Positions 54,740 to 62,071 of a stretch of DNA of 64,000 nucleotides are shown here, one piece after another. The DNA is from Stenotrophomonas sp. MYb238. Lineage in GTDB: Bacteria > Pseudomonadota > Gammaproteobacteria > Xanthomonadales > Xanthomonadaceae. The translations under genes were made by a program, and so were the position numbers. The stretch lies in assembly GCF_009496535.1 (NCBI RefSeq), contig NZ_WIDL01000014.1, forward strand, positions 1 to 64,000, read 5' to 3'. How positions within the stretch are numbered: position 1 is the first letter of the stretch; each line of letters begins with the position of its first letter. The notes below the pieces were generated by a model, which saw nothing but the letters and a program-made list of their open reading frames with translations, was not told where the DNA came from and searched no databases.

Positions 54740-55780
54740 TCAGGAGCCCAGCGCGAACGCGGCTTCCCGCGGCGCCCGCCACGCGCCCACCGCCGCCGCC
54801 AGCCGCTGCGCCACCCAGCGCTCGGCGAAGCCGTCGCCGCGCAGGTTCTCGATGAAGCCGCAGTGCCCGCCCCAGCGCGCGATCTCCAGCCGCGCATGCA
54901 GCGGCAGCCGCCAGTGGCGGAAGGTGGTGAAGGGAATCACCGGATCGTCGCGCGCCATCAGGATGTCGGCCGGCACCTCCAGCGCGGACAGGCGCGGCCC
55001 GGCGATGGAATAGCCGTCGAAATAGTCCTGCAGCGTGGCGAAGGCGGTATGGCGCTCGACCAGCCAGCCGGTCAGCGCGCGGATGTCCAGCTTCAGCACC
55101 GCGTCGTCGCAGTCGGCCAGCTCCGGGAACAGCGCGCGCTTGCGCCGCAGCGAGCCGGTCCACTTGCGGCGGAAATACCAGTCGTACATCGCCGGGCCGC
55201 GCTCGATGCTGTCCATGGTCAGCGCCGGGTCCAGCACCGGGCACACCGAGGCCACGTGGCGCAGCGGCACGCCGGCGGCAGGCGCGTGCAGGGCCAGGCG
55301 CAGCACGAAATTGCCGCCCAGCGAGTAGCCCGCGGCGACCAGCGGCAGCCCCGGGAAACGCGCCGCCAGGTCGCCGGCGGCGCGCACCACCTCGTCGATG
55401 CGGCAGGAATGGAAGATGCCCGGGTTGAGGTGGTGGGTATTGCCGTGGTCGCGGAAGTTCAGCCGCACCACGTCGAAGCCCTGCTCGAGCATGCGTGCGG
55501 CGGTCATGCGCATGTAGCTGGATTCGGCGCTGCCCTCCCAGCCGTGCAGCAGCAGCGCCAGGCCGACCGGCGCGCCGCCCGGCAGGCGGCTGTGCCAGGC
55601 CTGCAGGCGCACGCCGTCGCCGCCGTCCAGGATCAGTTCGCGGGTGATGGCGCCGCTGGACGCCAGCAGCCGCTGGCCCCGGCGCAGGCGCACTCCGCTG
55701 GACGCCAGCATCGACTGCAGGTGCGGATTGCGCAGCCAGCGCGGCGGCTGGTACTGGATGGCGCTCAACATGGCGCTCAT
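54740..55780 (-). CDS. Alpha/beta hydrolase of the YheT family
   Basis: 346 residues. YheT-type N-terminus PPRWLRNPHLQSMLASSG, oxyanion region LLLHGWEGSAESSYM, then NFRDHGNTHHLNPGIFHSCR and the nucleophile elbow AAGYSLGGNFVLR (Ser near residue 152). Charge-relay Asp in ARDDPVIPF and His in WGGHCGFIENL complete the triad. Cytoplasmic; substrate unknown, though eukaryotic relatives (ABHD1/3) act on lipids. The 3' neighbour (54677-54739) is non-coding. Confidence 0.9.
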   Translation of the reverse strand: MSAMLSAIQYQPPRWLRNPHLQSMLASSGVRLRRGQRLLASSGAITRELILDGGDGVRLQAWHSRLPGGAPVGLALLLHGWEGSAESSYMRMTAARMLEQGFDVVRLNFRDHGNTHHLNPGIFHSCRIDEVVRAAGDLAARFPGLPLVAAGYSLGGNFVLRLALHAPAAGVPLRHVASVCPVLDPALTMDSIERGPAMYDWYFRRKWTGSLRRKRALFPELADCDDAVLKLDIRALTGWLVERHTAFATLQDYFDGYSIAGPRLSALEVPADILMARDDPVIPFTTFRHWRLPLHARLEIARWGGHCGFIENLRGDGFAERWVAQRLAAAVGAWRAPREAAFALGS

Positions 55781-55825
55781 GCTGCGCGCCGCCCGCGGGA
55801 GAAGGCGTGAACCAGCGCCATCGCG

Positions 55826-56617
55826 CTAGGCGCCTTCCATCACCGCCACGATGCGCGCGCGCGAGGTCTCGGCGATGTGCCGGCGCCCTTCCAGGTCGTG
55901 GCTGGCGACCGGCTCGAGGAAATGCACTTCGGCGCGCCGCGCCGGCTCGCCCAGCAGGCGCAGGAAATTGCCGAAGAAGCTCTCGCCCGCCGCGAACGCG
56001 ACCCGGGTCTGGGCGTCGCCGCGCACGCCGTAGCGCAGCGCCACCGGCTGCACCGGCACGCCCGTCTCGACCGCGGCCTGGAAGATGCGCGCATGGAACG
56101 GGCCGACCTCGCGGCCGCCCCGGGTGCGGCCTTCCGGGAACACCGCCACCGGCCGGCCCTCGCGCAGCCGCTTGGCCATCTCCTCCATCACCCCGCCCAG
56201 CGACTCGGTGTTGCCGCGCTGGTGGTAGATGGTGTGGCCGCGGCTGGCCAGCCAGCCGACCAGCGGCCAGCCGGCGATCTCGCGCTTGGCGACGAAGCCC
56301 ACCATCTTCTGGCTGTGGATCATGCTGATGTCGACCCAGCCGACGTGGTTGGCCACGAACAGCACCGCCCCCGGCAGCGGCTGGCCATGGCGGTGCAGGC
56401 GGAAACCGAAGATCCACATCAGCCCGCCGGACCACCAGCGCACCACCTTGTGTTCCAGCGGATCGGCGGCCGCGCCGATGCGGCCGAACGGCGGCGCCAT
56501 CAGCAGCAGGATCAGCGGCAGGAACACCACGACGTGGACCAGCAGCAGCGGTACGCGGTACAGATAACGGAACGCACGCGCCACGCTGCCCTGGCGGGCG
56601 GGACGGGGGGAAGTCAT
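55826..56617 (-). CDS. plsC: 1-acyl-sn-glycerol-3-phosphate acyltransferase (PlsC family)
   Basis: 263 residues. It acylates lysophosphatidic acid in phospholipid synthesis at the membrane. Acyltransferase blocks: HX4D in VANHVGWVDISMIHS, then FPEGRTRGGREVGPFH (block III). A hydrophobic N-terminal helix (about residues 18-40, LLLVHVVVFLPLILLLMAPP) anchors it. Other acyltransferases of this superfamily share these motifs, so the exact acceptor is an inference. Confidence 0.87.
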   Translation of the reverse strand: MTSPRPARQGSVARAFRYLYRVPLLLVHVVVFLPLILLLMAPPFGRIGAAADPLEHKVVRWWSGGLMWIFGFRLHRHGQPLPGAVLFVANHVGWVDISMIHSQKMVGFVAKREIAGWPLVGWLASRGHTIYHQRGNTESLGGVMEEMAKRLREGRPVAVFPEGRTRGGREVGPFHARIFQAAVETGVPVQPVALRYGVRGDAQTRVAFAAGESFFGNFLRLLGEPARRAEVHFLEPVASHDLEGRRHIAETSRARIVAVMEGA

Positions 56618-56758
56618 CCGCGCACGATACCGGATGCGGTCCGGCTTCCGCCAGCGGCCGGACGGGCCGCCGCCCGGCGCGCGGCGGCCGCGGCGCGCTC
56701 ACCCGGGCGCGCCTGCAAAGCGGTATAAATCCGCTCACGCCTTCTGGGGGAACCGGAC

Positions 56759-59311
56759 ATGGAGCAGCTAGCGCGGTCGTCGGCCGGGGAGATGCTGCGC
56801 CTGTTCTCGGCGGCGCTGGAGGAAGTCGACAGCGGCGTGATCCTGTTCGACAGCCAGAACCGCATCGTGCATTTCAACAAGGCCATGGAAGTCCTGTCCG
56901 GCTGGCCGCGCGCCGAGGCGGTGGGGCGCAACCTGGGCATCCTGGCGCCGCCGGCCATGCGCGAGCGCTACGACAGCGAACTGCATCCGGGCCCGGCCAA
57001 CCGCGTGCAGGAACTGGCCAGCCGCCCGCGCGACGTGCAGCTGGTGCGCAAGGACGGGCAGATGCGCTGGATCAGCGTATCGCTGGCGCAGACGCCGGGC
57101 GCGGACGGCCAGCTGCACATGGCCTTCGTCAGCGACGTCACCGCGCGGCGCCAGCGCCAGGAACGCGAACGGCTGCTGTCGCTGGGTTTCGACGAGACCC
57201 AGAGCGCGGTCCTCATCACCGATGCGCGCGGCCGCGTCGTACACCTGAACAAGGGCTTCTGCCGCCTGTTCGGATTCGACGCCAGCCAGGCCCTGCGCCG
57301 CCACGCCGCCGCGCTGCTGGTGCCGGACCGCGCGCGGCGCCGCGCGGCGCTGGACCACGCCGCCCGCCTGCTGGCCGGCGAGCCGGTGCGCTGCGACGAA
57401 CGCGTGGCCTGCCGCGATGGCCGGCCGCTGTGGTGCTCGGTCAGCGTCAACCCGATCTTCGACGACTACGGCACGCTGGCCAACCTGGTCATCGTGCTGA
57501 TGGACATCACCCACACCAAGGTGCACGAGGTGCTGCAGCACCGGATGCTGGACGCGCTGGTACGCGAGGTGCCCACCAGCGAGGTGATGCAGATGATGTG
57601 CCGCGACGTGGAGCAGACCGCGCCGCAGGTGCTGTGCTCGGTGCTGCGGGTCGAGGATGGCCGGCTGCGCACGCTGGCCGCGCCCAGCCTGCCCGAGGCC
57701 TACTCGCGGCAGGTGGACGGCATACCGGTCGGCCCCGGCGTGGGCTGCTGCGGCACCGCCGCCCACACCGGGCAGACGGTGGTGGCGCGCGACATCGCGC
57801 TGGACCCGAACTGGCAGGGCATCAGCCACCTGGCGCTGGAACACGGGCTGGCGGCCTGCTGGTCCACGCCGATCAAGGCCAGCGACGGCCGCGTGCTGGG
57901 CACCTTCGCCTTCTATTACCGCCGGCCGCACGACCCGGACGCCTTCCACCGCCGCCTGGTCGACGTCATCGTGCACCTGTGCGCGCTGGCGCTGGAGCGC
58001 GAGGAAGCGCGCAACCGCATCCGCCGGCTGGCGTTCTACGACGACCTCACCGGCCTGCCCAACCGCAACCTGCTGCACGCCCAGGCCGACCAGGCGATCA
58101 CCGCGGCAGCGGGCGCCGCCCAGGCGCTGGCGGTGCTGTTCATCGACCTGGACCGCTTCAAGCAGATCAACGACTCCTTCGGCCATCCCGGCGGCGACCA
58201 GCTGCTGCGCGCGGTCTCGCGGCGCCTGCAGGACGAGGCCGGCGCGGCGGACATCGTCGGCCGCCTGTCCGGCGACGAGTTCGTGATGGTGCTCGCCGCC
58301 TGCGACGCACAGTCCGCGGCCGAGCGCGCCGAGCGCATCCTGCGCCGGCTGTCGCTGCCGCTGCCGCTGGACGAGGTGCAGATCCGCCCGTCGGCCAGCA
58401 TCGGCATCAGCATGTTCCCGCACGACGGGCACGACATGGAGACGCTGCTGCACCATGCCGACATGGCCATGTACCAGGCCAAGAACGGCGGCCGCAACGC
58501 CGCGCGCTTCTATTCGCGCGAGATGGACCACAACGCGCAGGAGCGGCTGGCGCTGGAGACGGCGCTGCGCGAGGCGGTCGAGCAGCGCCAGCTGCACCTG
58601 CACTACCAGCCGCAGATCCGCATCGGCGACGGCCGCCTGTGCGGCGTGGAGGCGCTGGCGCGCTGGCGGCATCCGCGCCTGGGCGAGGTGCCGCCGATGC
58701 GCTTCATCCCGCTGGCCGAGGAATGCGGGCTGATCGGCGACATCGGCCAGTGGGTGCTGGAGGAAGCCTGCGCGCAGCTGGCGCGCTGGCGCCGCGCCGG
58801 GCTGGACGTGCCCTCGGTGGCGGTGAACCTGTCGCCCACCAACTTCCACGACCTGGAGCTGCCGGCGCGGATCGAACAGGCGTTGCGGCGCCAGGCGCTG
58901 GAGCCCGGCGACCTGACCGTGGAGATCACCGAGGACGTGCTGCTCGATACCGACCCGAGCACCCTGCGCACGCTGCACGCGGTACGCGCGCTGGGCGTGC
59001 GCCTGTCCATGGACGACTTCGGCACCGGCTACTCCAGCCTGAGCTACCTGCGCCTGCTGCCGATCAGCGAACTCAAACTGGACCGCAGCTTCGTGCGCGG
59101 CATCGAGAGCGACGAGGTGGCCAGCGCCCTGACCCGCGCCATCGCCCATATCGGCCAGAGCCTGCGGCTGACGGTCGTGGCCGAGGGCGTGGAAAGCGTG
59201 GAACAGCTGCGCCTGCTCGGCGAACAGGGGTATTGCATCGCGCAGGGCTACCACTTCACCCCGGCGCTGCCGGCGGACGAGCTGGAGGCGTGGGTCCGGG
59301 AACGACCGTAG
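56759..59311 (+). CDS. PAS-PAS-GAF-GGDEF-EAL cyclic-di-GMP signalling protein
   Basis: 850 residues. Two PAS domains (about residues 10-125 and 140-260, each with the IxFxNxA-like strand, for example ILFDSQNRIVHFNKAMEVLS) are followed by a GAF domain (about 275-420). The GGDEF domain has DLDRFKQINDSFGHPGGDQL and the signature RLSGDEFVMVL, i.e. SGDEF rather than GGDEF. The EAL domain has VEALARWRHP, DDFGTGYSSLSYLRLLPISE and LKLDRSFVRG. No membrane helix. It probably works as a phosphodiesterase and possibly a cyclase. A REP element begins at its stop codon. Confidence 0.93.
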   Translation: MEQLARSSAGEMLRLFSAALEEVDSGVILFDSQNRIVHFNKAMEVLSGWPRAEAVGRNLGILAPPAMRERYDSELHPGPANRVQELASRPRDVQLVRKDGQMRWISVSLAQTPGADGQLHMAFVSDVTARRQRQERERLLSLGFDETQSAVLITDARGRVVHLNKGFCRLFGFDASQALRRHAAALLVPDRARRRAALDHAARLLAGEPVRCDERVACRDGRPLWCSVSVNPIFDDYGTLANLVIVLMDITHTKVHEVLQHRMLDALVREVPTSEVMQMMCRDVEQTAPQVLCSVLRVEDGRLRTLAAPSLPEAYSRQVDGIPVGPGVGCCGTAAHTGQTVVARDIALDPNWQGISHLALEHGLAACWSTPIKASDGRVLGTFAFYYRRPHDPDAFHRRLVDVIVHLCALALEREEARNRIRRLAFYDDLTGLPNRNLLHAQADQAITAAAGAAQALAVLFIDLDRFKQINDSFGHPGGDQLLRAVSRRLQDEAGAADIVGRLSGDEFVMVLAACDAQSAAERAERILRRLSLPLPLDEVQIRPSASIGISMFPHDGHDMETLLHHADMAMYQAKNGGRNAARFYSREMDHNAQERLALETALREAVEQRQLHLHYQPQIRIGDGRLCGVEALARWRHPRLGEVPPMRFIPLAEECGLIGDIGQWVLEEACAQLARWRRAGLDVPSVAVNLSPTNFHDLELPARIEQALRRQALEPGDLTVEITEDVLLDTDPSTLRTLHAVRALGVRLSMDDFGTGYSSLSYLRLLPISELKLDRSFVRGIESDEVASALTRAIAHIGQSLRLTVVAEGVESVEQLRLLGEQGYCIAQGYHFTPALPADELEAWVRERP

Positions 59312-59324
59312 GAGCGCACTTCAG
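59308..59324 (+). repeat. Partial GTAG-headed REP-like element, copy 6
   Basis: GTAGGAGCGCACTTCAG, with the 3' arm lost (CCCGTGG follows). Its GTAG overlaps the TAG stop of the EAL gene. Confidence 0.65.
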
Positions 59325-59338
59325 CCCGTGGAAACCGG

Positions 59339-59758
59339 TCAGGCCGGCACCACCGCCAGGGTCAGGCGCGAGATGCATACCGGCTTGCCGGCCTCGTTCT
59401 CGATGCGGATTTCCCAGACCTGGGTGGTGCGCCCGACGTGCAGCGCGCGCGCCGTGCCGGTGACCACGCCGGAGCGGGCCGCGCGCAGGTGGTTGGCGTT
59501 GATCTCCAGCCCCACGCAGACCTGGCTGGCGGTATCCACGCACAGGTTGCCGGCGCTGCTGCCCAGCGTCTCGGCCAGCACCACCGAGGCGCCGCCATGG
59601 AGCAGGCCGTAGGGCTGGCGGGTGCGTTCGTCCACCGGCATGGTCGCCTGCAACCAGTCCTCGCCGGCGCCGGTGAAGACGATGCCGAGGTGATCGATCA
59701 GGGTGCCCCGGCTGAGGCGGTTGAGTTCGTCCAGTGAAACGGGTGCGCGGAAAACCAT
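59339..59758 (-). CDS. Hotdog-fold thioesterase (PaaI/YdiI family)
   Basis: 139 residues. Hotdog fold with GIVFTGAGEDWLQATMPVDE, catalytic-region PYGLLHGGASVVLAETLGSS and ISRLTLAVV at the C-terminus. The LHGGA signature with adjacent Glu (LAETLG) matches YdiI/MenI-type acyl-CoA thioesterases, which can act on DHNA-CoA or aromatic acyl-CoAs. Substrate not determinable. It is convergent with the EAL gene. Confidence 0.9.
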   Translation of the reverse strand: MVFRAPVSLDELNRLSRGTLIDHLGIVFTGAGEDWLQATMPVDERTRQPYGLLHGGASVVLAETLGSSAGNLCVDTASQVCVGLEINANHLRAARSGVVTGTARALHVGRTTQVWEIRIENEAGKPVCISRLTLAVVPA

Positions 59759-59813
59759 GGCGATGACCGGAGCGGAAACCGCGCCAGTTTACGCGCGGCG
59801 CGTGGGCGCCGGA

Positions 59814-60359
59814 TCAACCGAACAGATCGTCCTGCGGCGGCGGATAGACCAGCCGGCCATCGACCAGGCGCGCGCTGCCGGTCAGTGCGTGCACCTGCAG
59901 GTGGGTGGCGTCGAGGATGTGCCGCACTTCGATGCCGCGCGTGGTGAGCACGTCGGCGATCAGCCGGCGGTGGCAGCGCCACCACACCGCTTCGGCGCAC
60001 ATCAGCGCGGTGCGGCGGCGTGCGGCCAGTTCCAGCAACCGCGCCAGGCCGTCGGCGAACTCGGCGCTGTCCAGGTGGTCGGCATAGCCCTGGAAGGCGG
60101 CGTTGCGCCAGGCGCCGTTGGGCGAACCCGGCAGCGCGCGGCGGCGTCCCCCCAGCTGCGGCAGCCAGAGGTAGTCGTAGCCCGCGGCCGGCAGGGTGCT
60201 GGCCATCGTCTCGCCGGCGAACCAGGGATAGCGCCGCGAGCCGGGGAAGCGGCGCACGTCGGCCACGGCCTCGATGCCGTATCCGGCCAGCAGGGCGAGG
60301 AACGCGTCCCAGCCGCGGGTGGAGTGGCCGATGGTCCAGACGGTGGCGACGTCGGCCAT
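59814..60359 (-). CDS. DUF488 domain protein
   Basis: 181 residues from the ATG at 60359. DUF488 hallmarks: TIGHSTRGWDAFLALLAGYG, ADVRRFPGSRRYPWF, YDYLWLPQLGGRR, and the RTALMCAEAVWWRCHRRLIA segment with conserved Cys and HR. Function unknown; some DUF488 proteins are implicated in nucleotide or redox chemistry. It begins one base after the stop of the DUF2945 gene, so the two are probably co-transcribed. Confidence 0.88.
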   Translation of the reverse strand: MADVATVWTIGHSTRGWDAFLALLAGYGIEAVADVRRFPGSRRYPWFAGETMASTLPAAGYDYLWLPQLGGRRRALPGSPNGAWRNAAFQGYADHLDSAEFADGLARLLELAARRRTALMCAEAVWWRCHRRLIADVLTTRGIEVRHILDATHLQVHALTGSARLVDGRLVYPPPQDDLFG

Positions 60360-60360
60360 G

Positions 60361-60573
60361 TCAGCCGATCTTCTGCAGCACCGCGCCGCGGTGCAGGGCG
60401 ATGTGCTCGGTACGGTCGCTGCGGATCTCGTACTGCGGGTCGTCCGCGCTGCAGCGGTGCATGTGGCCCTTGTACGGCGTATCGCGGACATGGACCTTGA
60501 TGATGTGGCCGGTGACGTGGCCGGCCTCGGAATTCCAGCGGACGTGGTCGCCGACCTTGAAGGCGTGGCTCAT
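60361..60573 (-). CDS. DUF2945 (TUDOR-like) small protein
   Basis: 70 residues. KVGDHVRWNSEAGHVTGHII and the following KVHVRDTPYKGH are typical of the short hypervirulence-associated TUDOR-domain (DUF2945) family, a small barrel binding an unknown partner. The basic, His-rich middle is followed by DPQYEIRSDRTEHIALH. Cytoplasmic. Adjacent to DUF488 with one base between. Confidence 0.88.
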   Translation of the reverse strand: MSHAFKVGDHVRWNSEAGHVTGHIIKVHVRDTPYKGHMHRCSADDPQYEIRSDRTEHIALHRGAVLQKIG

Positions 60574-60805
60574 GGCAATGCTCCAGGTGGAAAACGGATG
60601 CGGCGCGCCGGCGGCACCGACGGGAGGCGCGTCGCGCGCAGGACGCCGCCGGTTTCGCCTGCGGCTCCCTCGAAGGCGAAGGATGCCCGCTCCGCCATGC
60701 GCGGGAGCGGCAGGCAGCCGGAATGCCGCGCCGCGGACCGCGATCCGGCCTGCCCCTGCGTTATAGGTTCCCGCCGTGAATTCCCGGTCAAGGACCGCGC
60801 CCGGT

Positions 60806-61930
60806 TCACGGCGCCAGCGTCCAGCGCAGCGTCTCCAGCGTCCTGCCGTTGACCTGGACGGAGAGCGCGTGCGCGCCCGGGTGATGCACGCGGGTGGTGA
60901 CTTCCCGCAGGGCATGGCGCTTTTCCAGCTGCACCCGTCCCCGCGGCGGAAGCTCGAAGGTTTTCCACTTGAACACCTTGGGGCTGAGCGTGCCGTTCGC
61001 CTTCCTGTAGTGGATCGCATAGTCGAGCACGATGCGCTGGCGCTGCGCCGAGAGCGATTCGAGATCGATGGCGAAGACGAGCGTGTCGCCCATCGCATGG
61101 ACCGCCTCCTCGAAGCGGATGCCGTGCACGCGGATGGCGGCCCCGGCATCGACGCCGATCGCCGCCAGCGCCTGCGCATGCCCGGCCTTTATCAGGGTGC
61201 GCAACGCATGCCGGGTGATCCATTCCAGCCGCGCCTTCTCGTCGGCGGTCTTCGCTTCCCTGCGCCAGGCAAGCAGCGTCTCCACTACGTAGCCAGGATG
61301 ATCCTTGGCGATGTCGTTCAGGTGGTTGGCCACGCTCTTGCGCACGTAGAGGGACGCGTCGAAGACCAGCGCGCGCAGGATCGGCAGGGTCGGCGTGGGG
61401 TCGGCGACCAGCCGCTGCAGGCGCTCGCCCCACGGCAGGCGCGGACGCGAGCCCTCCGAAGCCCAGCGCCGGTCGTGCTCGTTGTCCGAGGCGGTGCAGC
61501 GCAGGAGATGGGCCAGCGTTTCCTCCGGGTACAGGCGGAGAAAGGGCCGCACGGCGAACTCGGCGGTGAAGAGCCGGGTGAGCACGGTGAGCGCGTCCAG
61601 GGAACGCTGCCTGTCGTCCAGGCCGAAGGTCTGCACGAAGTCGGTGAACGGCCAGATATCGAAGCCGCGCAGCTTCCCGCCGCGGGCGGCGGCGAGGAGG
61701 ACGGCCAGGGCATCGCCGTAGCTGGCGGGCAGAAGCCGCGCCAGCTCGTCCCGGACCCGCGCGATGCGCGGCTTGAGTTCGAGCCGGGCCAGGTCGCCGG
61801 CGATGCCTTCGAAGGCGCGGCGATCGAAGGCGGGATGGACCGCCGCGATCTCCCGGCCCATGCGCTCCAGCAGGGCCGGCCCCACGCTGTGCTTGAAGGC
61901 GGAAGGGTTGTCCTTCTGTTCCTGGGCCAT
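60806..61930 (-). CDS. DNA alkylation repair protein, AlkC-like
   Basis: 374 residues from the ATG at 61930. An all-helical HEAT-like repeat array with SKRPW-type loop sequences: WASEGSRPRLPWGERLQRLV, DASLYVRKSVANHLNDIAKD, and a C-terminal beta domain (AIDLESLSAQRQRIVLDYAI). This layout fits AlkC glycosylases (HEAT-like plus Ig-like C-terminus), which remove 3-methyladenine and related adducts. AlkD lacks the C-terminal domain. No base-excision partner is adjacent. Confidence 0.86.
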   Translation of the reverse strand: MAQEQKDNPSAFKHSVGPALLERMGREIAAVHPAFDRRAFEGIAGDLARLELKPRIARVRDELARLLPASYGDALAVLLAAARGGKLRGFDIWPFTDFVQTFGLDDRQRSLDALTVLTRLFTAEFAVRPFLRLYPEETLAHLLRCTASDNEHDRRWASEGSRPRLPWGERLQRLVADPTPTLPILRALVFDASLYVRKSVANHLNDIAKDHPGYVVETLLAWRREAKTADEKARLEWITRHALRTLIKAGHAQALAAIGVDAGAAIRVHGIRFEEAVHAMGDTLVFAIDLESLSAQRQRIVLDYAIHYRKANGTLSPKVFKWKTFELPPRGRVQLEKRHALREVTTRVHHPGAHALSVQVNGRTLETLRWTLAP

Positions 61931-62071
61931 TGCTTTTCCTCGCGGCGGCGGCGTTCGACCGGCGCGCATCGACGCCGCCGCCTTGCGTTCCGGGTGTAGT
62001 GGGGAACGATGTAGTGGGGAACCGGGAACACGGCGCGCCGGACATGAGGCGGGCGCCGCGACCCGGCGGGA

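Noticed and set aside
52587-56738. A 1383-codon open frame on the minus strand
   Set aside because: It runs out of frame across three recognised genes (TPR-sulfotransferase, YheT hydrolase, PlsC) and has Arg/Ala/Gly-rich composition typical of shadow frames.
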